Shown here: positions 10,189-23,059 of the stretch, in pieces
Numbering within the stretch: position 1 is the first letter of the stretch
How the letters are laid out: the number at the start of each line of letters is the position of its first letter
NCBI GenBank assembly: GCA_018340805.1
Contig: JACMZG010001863.1
Span: 28,105,717 to 28,169,716, forward strand
Direction: 5' to 3'
DNA: 64,000 bases
Source: Microvelia longipes
Lineage: Eukaryota; Arthropoda; Insecta; Hemiptera; Veliidae
Notes under the pieces: generated by a model
Told to the model about the DNA's origin: nothing
The model's input: only the letters and a program-made list of their open reading frames with translations
The model's database searches: none
Made by a program: the position numbers and the translations under genes

Positions 10189-11640
10189 AAATACTTTCCA
10201 TTTTTTAGAAAACGTTTTAAAATGTTCTCTTTGTGCTCTTAAAATTCCTATTTTTCAAGGAGTCTAATAAATCCTGAGTAAAAGGAGGACTTGCTAAAAT
10301 ATTGAAATATTTCTTGAACCCCATTACATAATTTATTTTACAGCACGTATTTAATTAATTAAATTAGATTAAAGTCGTAAATTTTTCTTTGAACCAATCA
10401 CAGAGTATAATAAGCGTGAATATTAAATAATTTTAACTTTTACGGAAGTTTTTAACAAAATTAATCACACAAAAACTAAAACCTATTTTCTAGAACTAGG
10501 TTTTTTTTATTTAAAATACATAGATAAATAATGGAATATTTAATATAAAAATGGAATTGGTATTTGTCTCACTTATAACTGACTTATACGATTCTAAATA
10601 ATAATATTGCTGTACAATATAACCCGAGGGCATCCGATATTCTCCGATCTTGTCCGATCTCGCAACTCTTATTCATGATCGTGCCATGTAAATGTATGGG
10701 TGCTCACTACAATTTATGTCAGTATTTCAGATATTTATTACTTTTTTATGAGAAGATAGTCTTTCTCATTTCTTGATAGAATACTAAAAATTGTCAGATA
10801 TGAATATTTTGAAAGTTCGTATTTTTTATCTATATTTTTGATGAAAATTTTCAATGTACTTGTTTAAAAGTTGCATTAATCAAAATTTCCTTGAGTATTT
10901 TTTTATAAAAAAAATCTCGTACTTAAATACAGATGTTTAAATTTATTGCTTGTTGGTTTTGTATATATTGTTAGTTTTGCTGTAGCCCTGGCTCCATTAC
11001 GGAATGATATATGGCTTGCTCTTTGTAATATTATTATTTTATCTCTAAACAATCGGTTTGAATGCAGTGTTGAAAGTCATGTGCATTATGGAAGCAAAAG
11101 GCGTGCTTTTGTGTATTACATCTACATAAGTGTCCTAATATCGACTAAGTGAATGTATTTAGATCAGTTATACCTAATTTTGTTTATTTTACATTTGAGT
11201 TCATTACATTGTACTTAGTAAAATTTGCATTGTATAAAATTAGTAAGTTAAAAGTGTCCGTTAATTGTTGTTTATGTTATATTTATCTAAATTAAAGGTT
11301 AACTAAAAGATACTTGTAATGCAAATGTAAAATATATCCTTTTGACACTTACTTATTTTATTAATTATTAGAACCAATCCCATCCCAATTTTTCCCTAAA
11401 AGAAATTTATCCTTTTTAAAAAAAAAGTTTATTGATGAAATCCAGGAGCATATAATATTATTTTATCGGCTCAAGACTAGAGAATGAATCATTCAGCAAG
11501 TAGAATTCTCACATTCTGAAAAACCTAACCTATTACTGAAAACAGGTTAGCCATGAGTGACAGTTTCTTTATTAGCCTAGGGAGTTATATGTAGGGCTAA
11601 ATACAGTGAAATATCTCGGAACTCCCTTAAATTCAAAAAT
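10189..11640. other. AT-rich stretch with one weak coding-like ORF
   Basis: Nothing firmly assigned. A 68-codon open frame at 10946-11152 (+) has a hydrophobic segment with VALAPL and ends in a normal stop. It follows an acceptor-like AATACAG at 10926-10932. It vaguely recalls anoctamin transmembrane segments, but the alignment needs gaps and I do not call it. Confidence 0.35.
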
Positions 11641-11765
11641 AACATTAAATAAATAAATAAAAAATAAATAAAAAAACCTTTATTTGCATAACATACATTT
11701 CTGTACAAGTGCAAACAGTCAATACAATCAAATTTCTTCAGTCTAGGCTGGTAAAAGTAAATTAG
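11641..11765 (-). mobile_element. LINE 3'-end fragment
   Basis: On the minus strand the sequence ends TGCAAATAAAGGTTTTTTTA followed by TTTATTTATTTA. This is the style of 3' end used by several insect LINEs and is like the tail at 37683-37710. No coding part is visible, and the 5' extent is uncertain. Confidence 0.5.
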
Positions 11766-13769
11766 TAGAAAATTGTTTAAATATTAGGTAATCATTTATT
11801 TTAGATAGGGCTCCCAGAAACCCGACAATTTTTTTCCCATTTGCTGAAAATCCATTTAAGTTATTTGGCCCTTGTTATTTTAGTTAGTACTATTCCACGA
11901 GTCTAGTCATTTACACAAATAACTATTTTTTAACAAATCATTAAAAACTTGTATTTATGTACTGGTTTCACCCCCTCCGACTCTTTTTTTTTAACTTTGG
12001 CCTAGCTTGGCTTGTCTTAGAATGTTATAGTAAATACATACCCGCCTGTTGAATCCTATCCCTTTTATATCAGCTTTTTTTTGTTTTTAAAAAACATTTT
12101 TTTTTTCTTTTCTTCATTGTTGTAATGTTTTATCCACTTTTTTAAAATTAGCTTTTGGTTTGATGCTCTTAACTGTTGTTTTTACATATGTGGTGGTTTA
12201 ACAATATTACTTATTGTAAGTTTGGGCTATGATTATTTTAATTCAACAGCATAACGAGAATTATTTAAGACGTCTTTAAAATGTTTGATTCTGATTAATT
12301 CTCAGTTTTACATTTTTGGGTTAAACAATTAATACAACCAACATGGTTGTAGGCGAGGAAATTATTATTTTAATAATTAACTCAATTACCCAACAATATA
12401 GTTCAGCGAAAATTCAAACTCTAGAAGTGTTAAAGTGCAAAAGGATTTTTAAGCCTGCATTTTTCTTAATGTAAATATAATAATTCACATCAAAAGTATT
12501 GACATAAGAACATAAAGTATTGTAGAATTGGGTCAGACGATAAATAAATATCACTCAGCTTGAAAGTAAAGCACCAAATAAAAGTAGTGCTGTACAGTGA
12601 TATTACTTAATTTATAACTAAGCGGAAGTTATAAGTTACGTTTGTTTATTTTTTATATGTTAAATATTTCTTAGTTCCTAATTTACTTTTTGTCGGTGAG
12701 TTGTTTAACAATATGGTTCGGTAAATGGTTTCGTTACTTTAATTTGAGGGCTTTTAAATCCCATTGAATTCTTGTTTGTTGTGTGTTTTATTTGTGTGCG
12801 TGAAAAAATATTGTTGTCAAAAAGCCTTAAATAAAATTTAATTATATTAAACAACCTGCTGTGAAATACAATAATGGTCTTAGTTTTGATAAACTCTGCC
12901 GTTTTACCTGTCATCTTAAATCGATCGATTAAGGGTATACCTGAAGTAACAATAGAGATATAAATATTTTTATGTTTCTATTCAAGTATCGGGTATGAAT
13001 TCCACAAAGATGTAATTTAAGAAAAATATCAAAGAAAACTTTACGTCAAATTCAATGCGCTATGAATTTGCGTACTTGTCACTACTAATCAACTCATGTT
13101 TACATTATATTTGATTTGTTATCTTTTTGTGTTATTGTGTCTCATTTTGTAAATTAAAAGGTGGTTTTTGTTGTAGGTTACTCACTTACTAGTTTGAAGG
13201 TAACTCACGAAGTGTTACGTAAATTTCTCTGCATTTCTTGTATAAAAACCTTCTTTTTGGCTCCTTTTTTTTAAAAAAAAGTAAAGAAAAGAATTAATGA
13301 TGGAGTGGTTGGATATTTATAGTGTATTGATAGAGCACGAGCCTTCTATACTCTGACTTGGACTCAAAAACTTCTCTATTCTACAAGACTCTTAACTTAT
13401 AAAACAAGTCCCGATATTTTTTCTTATATAGAAACTTCTTAAACAGAAAATAAATACCTTCTCTTTGTCCTTCTGTTAACGCTAAATTGAAAAAGTTAAA
13501 AAGCATTTTATTTTAAAATCTTTTCTGTGTGATGTGATCCATAGCGGAAATAGGTTTAAACTTTTTATTAAAAAATTAAATGTTTCTTTCAAACATTTAT
13601 TAAGAAAATATTAAATTTTACAAATTAATGTTCAAGAGTGTAATTTTTACAAAGGTTTCTTTCTGCTGTTTTCTTAAACCAATTTAAGTAATAGTTATGA
13701 TTTAGTTTTATCTATATATTAGTAAATTTCCTCGTAAAAATTACGCTTATGGTCATGACTTTGATATCA
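11766..13769. other. AT-rich stretch, nothing recognised
   Basis: Two kilobases of AT-rich sequence with several T runs. No repeat or coding similarity found. Confidence 0.55.
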
Positions 13770-13880
13770 TAGGCTTCAAAATTCAGATCATGCCGCCCAC
13801 CCCAGTAAAGCTGTTTTTCCTAAATAAATTCACTGAAACAACCTCATAAGCGTCATTTTCTGATGAAAATTCGTTAAAAC
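13770..13880 (-). repeat. 'ATGAGGTTG' dispersed repeat, copy 2 (inverted)
   Basis: On the minus strand it reads AATTTTCATCAGAAAATGAC, then GCTTATGAGGTTGTTTCAG, the same order as the copy at 30400-30440. Confidence 0.55.
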
Positions 13881-16221
13881 CTGTTCAACATGCAATTTTC
13901 TTCCAAATATATTTTTGAGAAAGTATCGAATTGGGGTATCTAATTGTTTGCATTGATTAATAGATCACAAATATTTATAACCTTTTCAAAATGTCGACAG
14001 TTATACTTTAATTAAATTTCAAACCTTAAAATTATCTAGTGCTTAACGTTATACAATTTTAATATATTACCATATCAATGTATATTACCATGACTATAAT
14101 GCTAAGTTATCTGAACATTTATATTACTTTATTTAACCTGCAAATAGTTTTAAAGGCAAACTAGCTCTTTTGAATTTTTGTAATTTTAAGCATTTTCAGG
14201 AAGTTGCTTCATGCCTCTCAAAGATTGCAATTATCGTCCTATGCACTTTATCACAGCTACCCCTCATATTATTTCCAAATTATTTATAACTTTAGCAAAT
14301 ATTTCGAGGATTCAGTATAAGACCTCGATTATTTCAATACTTAATTTATTAACATTTGCTAACGAAATTTTGGCGATAAAAGCCTAAAGGCAGATTCTTT
14401 GGACCCATTGTTCTTTCTAAATGCAAAATCAAGACGTTCAATACAAATCTTAACTATAACAAAAGTATTTGAAGATTGAGATCTTCAAAAAACTTAATCA
14501 TTTTGCTGAACTTGTTCATTCTCCATATTTAGCGATCGTATCGTATATGCGCTACATTCCATTCTTTTCTCATATCAGGATTGTTTAAAGTCGAAATAAA
14601 TTTATGATAAAATATAAATTATGAAATATTTATGTTCATAAATCTTGTTGCATCTTCACAAATAATTGATTTCTTATTTGTAAATAGACAATGCGGGTGA
14701 CCTTGTTAAAACGTGGTTTATTATTGAATCTTTTAAACATTACGTATTTTTATTTATTTTTTAAAAAGATATGTAAGCATATATGCTTACATATTTACAA
14801 TGTATACTTACATATTACAATATACTTTAATATTTAGACGAGAGAAACAAATCCGAAGTGGTAATAGTAAAGAACCGAATCCTCTATAGTAAGAAAGTAT
14901 ATACATCCATCTACCGATATTGTTAGGAGTAACAAGTATCCAAATATCGTCTTTTTCTGAGTAATTTTCTTATAAAAATTCACTGAAATAAATTTATTAA
15001 TATAAACTGACTAATCTGGCCATAGTCGGGAGTCGAGATTTTACAAGAAACAAGTTTTCCCCCGTTTCCCTATCTAATTTCCGAAACAATAAGCAATATT
15101 GACGGTAAACTATCATTCTTACTTGTAATTATCGTTACAGAAATTATCTGTAACCTTATCTTCTCATATTATATGTAATTATTTGCAACAAGGAGTCCTT
15201 CTTCTATCTTAAATCTGATACTAAAATTCAACTTCTAACCTTACCTGCCTATCAGCACCATAGAGAAGAAAATGAGGAATAATAGAAGGATAGAATGATT
15301 TAAAGTAGCATAACTTTTGATTCTTTATAATTTTACATGCAGATTGTTGGCAGCGTAAGATCGTATATCATTTTGTTCACATTTTGTTAACTTTGTTTTT
15401 TCTATTTAGATATTTCGACTCCTCTCTTTGCCTAGTTTAAAATTTATGTGTATTCGTATTAAAATAATTAAGTGTTATAATCTTTTCTGTTAAAACGTCT
15501 TAGGTGTAAGAAAACGTTTCGATCTTTCTAAGATAGTTTAACCATCAGCTATAGGTATAACGTAGTTCGCGATTCAATCAATTGTTTAGATATTATCAGT
15601 TACTAAAATGTATTGCCACCTACAAACCTATTATTAAAAAATTAATGAATATTTTGACCTGACTCGATTATTTTAATACTTTCATCGTATATTATGGTAA
15701 TGTATATAAACAATGAAAGTTAAATAGTAGGGTACACAATTTATTAAAAACATGCGTTACTAAACTGTAAGAACTTTAAAAGTCACTCTGTATTGTTTAT
15801 TATATTAAGGAAATACTATCAGCTTTGCTAAACTTCAATAATAGGACCGTATTGTACTCAAAAAATCGTCATTGGAAACACATTTTATCGAACAAATATT
15901 CTTATATTTTTAATGTTTAAATAATTATTCAAGCTTTTGAGGAGGAATAGGTCCTAATTAATAATTAAAAAAAAACTAATTTTTCCGAGCTTTCGATATA
16001 AATTTATATTTTTTAATGCTTAACATAATAAATAATAACAAAAAACAGTTTCATGGATGCTCACAAATAGATATTTGGACAAAAACTAATATGACAGACA
16101 AATAATTCGGTTAAAAACAAAAAAGGTAACAATTTTGTTGAGTTACATATAGAGGTCTTAAACCTCTTAAAATAGAGGTCCCTATAAAGTTTTTTTTGTT
16201 TAAATAATTCCTTGTTGTGTT
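13881..16221. other. AT-rich stretch, nothing else recognised
   Basis: Apart from the palindrome at 14769-14794 I see no repeat family and no coding similarity. A 59-codon open frame near 14190-14388 (+) follows an acceptor-like TTTTCAG but matches nothing that I know. Confidence 0.5.
14769..14794. repeat. Perfect 26-bp palindrome
   Basis: The half-site ATATGTAAGCATA is followed by its exact reverse complement with no spacer. A partly related word, TGTATACTTACATATTAC, follows at about 14800. Function unknown. Confidence 0.85.
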
Positions 16222-16335
16222 AATCCTTAAATATAATCAGTTTTCCTCTCATAGAACTTGATTTTCATGCTAAGTTTTATTAAAATTGGATTAGCCGTTT
16301 GAGCTGTATTGTAATTACAAGAAATGTGCATGTAT
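16222..16335 (+). repeat. 'ATTGGATTAGCCGTTTGAGC' dispersed repeat, copy 1
   Basis: Order of blocks: TCAGTTTTCCTCTCATAGAA, CTTGATTTTCATGC, AAATTGGATTAGCCGTTTGA, then ACAAGAAA. The same order, diverged, is found at 29140-29245 and 58905-58990. Confidence 0.5.
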
Positions 16336-16671
16336 TATTTACTCATACAGACACCGTTTTTTTTAGAACTAGTAGGTGTTAAAAAGTGGGCATATTTTAT
16401 AAAAAAGTGGGTGTTAATTTTTTTGCAGTGATGTCCCCTCCATTTAAAAGGTAAGGAAGCAATACGTCGTCGTAAATACTGTAATTAATTAAATTTTCTT
16501 TTTAAATTACCGCTCTCTGATCAGGCTAAAATGTTACTCCTAGCTTAAAAATATCAAATCCGTTCAAAAGCTAAGACAATTTGCTACTAGTTTTGGCTAA
16601 ATTAGTTTCGCGCAAGAGCTAACCGCTATTTCAGCAGTGAGTACTTGCCCTTAAGTTAATTAAAATTAGTT

Positions 16672-16998
16672 TTTACCTCATTCATTAATTATTTTTAAAA
16701 TTATTGTTTACTCATTCATTAATTATTTTTAAAATTAATGTTTAAATCCTTTAATTTTTTTAAAATTGTTTACTCATTCATTAATTATTTTAAAAATTAA
16801 TGTTTACTCATCCTTTAATTATTTTTAAAATTGGTGTTTACTCATTCATTAATTATTTTTAAAATTAATGTTTACTCATTCATTAACAATTTTAAAAATT
16901 AATGTTTACTAATTCGTTAAATATTTTTAAAAATAGTGTTTACTCATTCATTAATTATTTTTAAAATTAATGTTAACTCGTTCATTAATTATTTTTAA
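16672..16998. repeat. 34-bp minisatellite, about 10 copies
   Basis: A tandem array of a unit like TGTTTACTCATTCATTAATT followed by ATTTTTAAAATTAA. Copies differ by small substitutions, and one is shortened (near 16741-16765). The region is non-coding. Confidence 0.92.
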
Positions 16999-17660
16999 CT
17001 AAAGGAAATATATAATCAAATAAATGGTTACAATAAATGATTTTCTCTAGTAAAGTGTCTATTTGAATCATGCATTGTTCTATTAGGCTCGTGCAATAGT
17101 CATCTGAATAGTGCGCATAACCTTTCGCAGTTAGAGTACAAAACTTTTTAGGTAACAGTCTCAGCTCTTTTTCTCCAAACAATTCCTTAATTTCTGCGTA
17201 GTGTTCTAAAACAATGCATTTAAAAGCTGTCTATAATCTATTTTGTTTTTTTAGTATCCCGATTTTTTTTTTGTTTAGTTATGTGTTATTTTTACTTTTA
17301 AGTGAACCCGGAATATACATGGTTACTAGGGAACATTAAAAGTATATCTTACCGCGAATAACGTTTTAAATTTTACCTTTTAAACGTAACGCGTCCTGGC
17401 GTCACGACTTGGACTTCTCCAGCCTCTCCTTACATCGCTCCGCTATTAGATTTAAGATAATGAGCCCACAGCTTTAATAAAAATGATTCATATGAGTAAA
17501 AAAACACTTTTACATTTAAACATTGCATACGGGTTCAATAGAATTTAATAATACAACTTTTTTTGAAAGTACCAATTTAGGTAAACTATAGCCACTGTAA
17601 AGCAAAGACTTATTCAATTTTTTTTAATATTTTTTTTTAATAGAGGCAACAGCTAGAGAG
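16999..17660. other. AT-rich stretch, nothing recognised
   Basis: No supported gene. A 65-codon minus frame at 16985-17182 has no recognised similarity and overlaps the end of the minisatellite. Confidence 0.5.
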
Positions 17661-17664
17661 GACC

Positions 17665-17668
<4 letters not shown>

Positions 17669-17723
<55 letters not shown>

Positions 17724-17730
17724 TATAATT
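17669..17730. repeat. (TA)n microsatellite
   Basis: Alternating TA for about 60 bases, with one phase slip. Confidence 0.95.
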
Positions 17731-18059
17731 TATGCACTGTGTGTCTGTACACATGTATACACTAAATCTATTAGATAATAGATCTAAATCAATTAAAGAT
17801 AATAATAAATTCACTAATAAAACTAAAAAAAAAAATAAATAACTCAATTAAACTATAAATATTAAGTATTTTTATTATAAAATTTATTTGGCTAATTATT
17901 TTTTTTTATTTGGTTTTATTTTATTGTAAATTTTATTTATAATTAAGTTTTGCATGTATTTATCATATTAAGAATTGTTTTTCTTAATAAGTTATAAAAT
18001 AACGGAAGCAAGTCTAGCGATGGCCTACACCAGGATATAAAATGTTTTGTTGGTATGAT

Positions 18060-18715
18060 TTAAGTTTTATATACCTTATAAGAGTTTCCACTAAAAATAC
18101 GAAAAAGGTTTTTAAAACCTACTGAGTGGTTTCTACTAAGTTTTCTGTTATTTGTATCAATTACTATTGTAGATCCTTGTGTATTCATTCTTAAGAGTTG
18201 AAACTTGGTACAAAAACCATCCGCTAGGTCTAGTTTTGCTATCCAGGAAATATTATTTGTGCAGATTTAATGACTGAGTTGTGGCAATATTAGATCACTC
18301 TAATATTTGACAAGTTTATAGTCACAACAACTGAGCCAGGTTTTATCATATTATTAGCATTAGTTTAATATTTAAAAAATTAAAAGTCATTCATTTAAGA
18401 AGCAATTTGGCACGAGTTAAGGTAGTAATCAACTTTTTTCCTTTGTTTAATAAACAAATATACAAAGATTGATTGTTAATAAGACTAGAATATTTACGGG
18501 TTTTGCCAAGTCACTAGTGTTAAGCCACACACTGAGTAAGCTCAGTGTGAGGTTAGGTGACTGCTGGGAATAAAAAAGATTTTTTACCATCTAAGGACCA
18601 GCGAATCTACCAAAAGACACTAAAATTAAATTAGGCGAGCCATATTCTAAAGACAAGCTTAGCGAATCCAACAAGGAGAGGAATAGTTTTGAGGTACCAC
18701 GTACTAGATTTTTGT
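18060..18715 (+). mobile_element. 5S-like composite repeat, copy D (degraded, long)
   Basis: The leader is partly kept (TGAGTGGTTTCTACTAAG at about 18122, AAGAGTTGAAACTTGGTACA at about 18193). A 5S-like piece, GGTTAGGTGACTGCTGGGAA, occurs near 18551, preceded by a small hairpin CACACTGAG-TAAG-CTCAGTGTG (about 18527-18548). The tail blocks follow: AAGGACCAGCGAATC, AAGCTTAGCGAATCC, GAGGTACCACGTACTAGATT. Confidence 0.65.
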
Positions 18716-20174
18716 TTATATTTTTCTATTTTCTAGTAACGGTGTAGGTGGGTGAATCTATCATTTAGTCTTCCTTCCCTCGTGCGTTATCCCTGACGTT
18801 AGAACTGAAATAATTTGAGCGTTGCTGGTGAATTTATGTCTTTAAAATATAATAAGAAGTTTCTATTTAAATTTTTAATTTTTATTCAAAATTAATTCTT
18901 AAAAAATACCCTAAATACGTGACATTTGTTGCGTTATACAAAATAAACTTAAGCATATTTAATTGTAACACGTATTATAATCAAAATTTTACAATCTGAT
19001 AATTGGCAGATTCCTTGCTCAGGGCTATGATGCGGTGAAAGGGGGAAAACAGAAAACTCACGGATTCACTGACATTCATTATCATATCATAGAACTAAAT
19101 AAATTAGCATAGCTATCAGATCTGTTTAAAATTAGTACGTTTAGAAAGGTGTAAAATACCCCGTAGCTGATCCAACTACCTAGTATTTCTCAAAATTTAG
19201 TAAAGATCATCTATTTTATATCAAAACGAAAATTCAAACCTAAATATTAAATAAATTAAAGAATAATTGTATATTTTGAATTATAAATTTTAGTTTATGT
19301 TTAAAATTGTGACTATAATTAATAAGTAAAGCCATATCCAACATAACACTTTTTTAACCTAAATTCCTTCGTACCTGTTCTTTATTAATTAAATGACTTA
19401 TATAAACTTTTTTTAACTAAGAGTTATTTTTGAGCGACTTTATTAATAAATTAACCATTTGACTCTTTAACCTTGCATGGGTCATAACTTTTAAGACAGT
19501 TCTATTCCTGGATATTTTATAATATGGGGTTAAACGTCTTTTTTTACTTTCAAAATTTATCCTTGTCAAAATTTAGATTTTGGAACCTCTAAATTTTCTT
19601 ACTCCTATTATTTATGTAAAACATTTACGTTTCTAGTATTTACTCTTTCTTGTTTTTTTTAGATCGATTGTTTGGTTTAGCCTATTCTTAAGGTTAAGTA
19701 TTTATTAGCCGTAGGCATAATAATGAATATAATTTTTTTATTGAAAACACGCCTTAATTATCATTTGTAGTAAATAATAAACGTTAAATTTATTAAAAAT
19801 TTAATAATAATAAGTCAGTATTTTTATATGAAACAATTAACTTGAATAAATATTTAAGTTTTTTTTATACTTTAAAAGTATGATTAGAATATATCAACCT
19901 ATATTTTCGTAAATGATCCTTTTCGTGAATCCTTTATAATGATTGCTAATATGATTAAATAATCATTATTTATTGTTTACACTTTTATGTAAAACATCTA
20001 AATCAGCTTTAAAGCAGCTTAAAAACTTATCCAGAAGTTCTAGATCTTAAAGTTACTTATCTCATTTTTCATTATGTTAATTATTTAAATCCCTTGAAAA
20101 CAGCACAAAGGATATTTAATAATTTAGACATGTATTTATAAGTTAGGAGTAATAATTAGTAATAGTATGGAATC
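18716..20174. other. AT-rich stretch, nothing recognised
   Basis: About 1.4 kb with no repeat or coding similarity. Confidence 0.55.
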
Positions 20175-20179
20175 GAAAG

Positions 20180-20862
20180 GTAGTAGTAGTAGTAATAGGG
20201 TGGGGAGGCAAAGCTAGGCAAATAGGCCACGTTGTTGGGCCCTTCTTGTCAGCTCCGATTCCTTAGCCTACACCACCTCTACCAAGAATTTCTTGGAAAA
20301 GTTGATATATTGTAGGATATCTCTCCAACTAAGAGAAGAAAGCTCCTCTTCATACAAGAGTCCTACGCCAAATATGCGGGTACGAAGCAGCAAGCAGGTG
20401 AAAGGCTGTCTCCTCATAATGCCCACACATGGAGCAGTTAGCCTCTGAGATTATGCCTAAAGTATTTAAATGTTTATTTAATCTACAGTGACCGGTCAGA
20501 GCACTTACTAGGTTCCTAAGGCAAGGCTTGCTGAGGTTAATTAGAAAATTTGTATTTTTGCTATTGTCCCAGTAATGAATATTTTTGCTTTTCTGCAACC
20601 AGCAAAGGCATGCCAGTTAAGTTTTAGCGTGTTCATTAGCCAGCTATCCAAGAGTGTTTTAGCATGTGTTGCTGAGAGGGGAAGGACAGGTTCTGGTCCA
20701 ATGAATGGACCTAGTTTATCTGCTTCCTAATTACTTTCGACACCCATGTTACCACTTAAGTTCAAGAGTTTTACTCTCTGCCAAGAGAGACAAGTGAGCT
20801 CTACATTCTTGAACAAGGGCAGAGGAGCTACTAAGATTGGAGGTAAGGGCTAAAATGGAAAG
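20180..20862 (-). pseudogene. LINE RNase H and C-terminal zinc-knuckle region, broken
   Basis: This is the C-terminal part of a LINE polyprotein with an RNase H domain, which removes RNA from the RNA/DNA hybrid in I-group elements (I, R1/LOA-like). On the minus strand the RNase H end is recognisable near 20700-20850, including the GVE-N-EADKLG region before GPEPVLP (about 20690). Two stops interrupt that part. Then comes an open stretch 20598-20350 with LVSALTGHCRLNKHLNTLG and a CSMCGHYEETAFHLL motif. The usual last Cys of that knuckle is a Ser. After a frame break, LSSLSWRDILQYINF ends the protein near 20275. The 3' end on this strand is a short (TAC)n run (20180-20198). An 8-base word GAAAGGTA flanks both sides (20175-20182, 20858-20865) and may be the target duplication. 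Confidence 0.75.
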
Positions 20863-20959
20863 GTATTAGTATTATTAAATATTTAGTATTATTAGGTATC
20901 TGCTACCTAATAATAGGTAGGAGTTTGTAATTTAGTAATAGTAATAATTAGCAATAAGA

Positions 20960-21260
20960 TTTTTAGCCAAGTAGTCATAGAAGATGAGATCCTCAAGAAG
21001 CACATCCCTGATGAACCAACATAGCAAAGAATCACCAAATGGATGAACACGGCTTCCAACCCCAGGATTCAGGCAGGAGGGTCTTGTAAACAGATTATAA
21101 GACAAGAGAAGAAACCGGCTGTGCTATCCACTCTTTGACTGAGCCGAACCTTCGAAGGATCAGCAGTCATCCCTTTCAAGGATTGGAAGGCTTTGATTTC
21201 AATGGATAAAGCTTTTCCTGTAGAGGCTGTCACGTTTCCTCTCCGTTGATCCAAAAATAT
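20960..21260 (+). pseudogene. GC-richer coding-like patch, unidentified
   Basis: This patch stands out from the AT-rich flanks. On the plus strand it reads with few stops from about 20965 to 21250 (segments such as EDEILKKHIPDEPT, then ITKWMNTASNPRIQAGG, then SRTFEGSAVIPFKDWKALIS), broken by stops near 21041, 21137 and 21247. On the minus strand there is a 61-codon open frame at 21069-21254. I recognise no family. It could be a decayed gene or retrotransposon ORF. Its position just upstream of the RNase H fragment may be coincidence. Confidence 0.35.
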
Positions 21261-22130
21261 GCTGCTGGATATAAATTCAATTCTTTGTATTAATGCTTAG
21301 TATTTTTAGAAATGTCGTTTGAAGTTTTATGGTCCAGTTTGTTCCAAAGAAATCTGTGTACTCAAACTTAAAAAGAATCTCTTTACCAAATTCTTATTTT
21401 GAAAAAATATATACTTATTGAAAAAAATATAAATATTTTTGATAATGGTTAAATATAAAATAAAAAGCAATCGAATTTCCCTTAAATATAAAAATATAGT
21501 TTATTATACATATTTATTTAGAATACAAATTTTAAAAGAAAACGTAACAAATTTTATGAAGTTACCTTTTTTATGAAAAGAATTCTGAACCTTCTTGAAT
21601 TTTCTATAGATAAAGGTTATTGTGCTCGATTTCATCTACTTCCTTTATGCTTTATTTTTATTACGTGATATGAAGTGTTTTTATTCCCTAATTTTTTGGG
21701 ATCTTTCTCTTTATACTTTATTCTTATAGGCATTTTCCTAAATACTCTTTGATGTAGACATAAGTGCAGGATTCTAAAAAATTCTTTCAAATGTTTAAAA
21801 AAATTTAAGAAATGAGTGATTTATCATAAGTTGTTTTCCGTAAAATATTTTAAATAAATATTCACTAAAAATTTGCGTACATAATTATTCTGTTTTATAT
21901 TAGATGGTTTTTTAAGCCTTGTTTTTTTCCTTTAGAATATTTATTTTTTGCTTGATTTTTTGGTTTGAAGGTCTAATTATTCAATTTTTCTGGGATTTTA
22001 AAAGGAAATGACCGTTTTTAGCACATTTCTTTTGGGAAATATTCGCGTATAGAGCCGTCATGGCGGGAACCGAAATTCGGATTATAGCCAAAATCCGGTT
22101 TGATGGTCCCTTACCACGAAAAAAAAATTA
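21261..22130. other. AT-rich stretch, nothing recognised
   Basis: About 870 bases with no supported feature. Confidence 0.55.
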
Positions 22131-22238
<108 letters not shown>

Positions 22239-22245
22239 TGGTTTT

Positions 22246-22460
22246 GGCGCGGAGGTCCGCACGTTAAGCAAATTTGAAATGTGTCCTTGCTTAACAATTC
22301 AGTTCTGGCTTAAGTTTCCGGTTTATGCTTAATAACTTGAGCAGTAGCAGCATTATTACTTGTTACTCAATTTTTGTCTGAATTTTTCAAAGGAAATGTG
22401 CATATTTATACTAAGCGGATATACTCTAGAAGATCCAAAAGAATTGTAAATAAATAAATT
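22246..22460. mobile_element. Fold-back element, GGCGCGG family, copy 3 (left arm)
   Basis: Begins GGCGCGGAGGTCCGCACG and keeps the arm order: CTTGCTTAACAATTCAG, TTTCCGGTTTATGCTTAATA, TTTTTCAAAGGAAATG. A short piece near 22430-22455 (AGATCCAAAAGAATTG) may be all that remains of the right arm. Confidence 0.75.
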
Positions 22461-22884
22461 AATAAATAAAATGAACTGACACTTTACAGCTAAGTTAAAA
22501 AATTTACTCTATTTTTATAAATGTTAAAGTAGAGATTTTTATTGCCTAATTACTTTGCATAATTATAAAAAATTAAAAGCGAAAAAATGTTATTTAATAT
22601 CTAGAAAATTATGTAAAGTAATACATAATAGCACTATTGGCTATATTAATGTATTTTTCAATGATAAAATCCGTTTTAAATGTAGTTCCTTGGTATCTAT
22701 TCTTAAGGAAAGAAATATAAATTATAAATATTAATGGAATGGTATTATAAAAACAATTTGGAGTCAGGCATTGATCACAATGCTCGGGCAATATGAGAAA
22801 TTTAGTTGAGCATTGCATTAGGCTGTTTCCCGCAACATATACATTACATGTATATCTATATACATACATACTTCGTAGTGCCAC

Positions 22885-22886
22885 AA

Positions 22887-22931
<45 letters not shown>

Positions 22932-22960
22932 ATGGGTGTGTGTGTGTGTGCGTGTGTAGT
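22885..22960. repeat. (TA)n-(TG)n compound microsatellite
   Basis: TA repeats to about 22933, followed by a GTGTGTG tract. Confidence 0.93.
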
Positions 22961-23059
22961 TATGTTTGTTTACTAATATTGTATACACGCTATAACAAGT
23001 CAAAATTATGGGTTATGTTTTTGCTCCAGGAAAAAGGTCATATCTTTTATGGGCGCTGA

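Noticed and set aside
10620..10690. CTCCGATCTTGTCCGATCTC resembling the 5S rRNA 5' half
   Set aside because: The match is about 15 bases with no adjoining 5S sequence and no family tail.
10946..11152. Open frame with a hydrophobic stretch that vaguely recalls anoctamin transmembrane segments
   Set aside because: The resemblance needs a five-residue gap and is confined to a few small hydrophobic residues. The flanks lack further conserved exons.
14190..14388. 59-codon frame after an acceptor-like TTTTCAG, with a NYRP word reminiscent of LINE RT
   Set aside because: Only four residues match and no neighbouring RT motifs follow.
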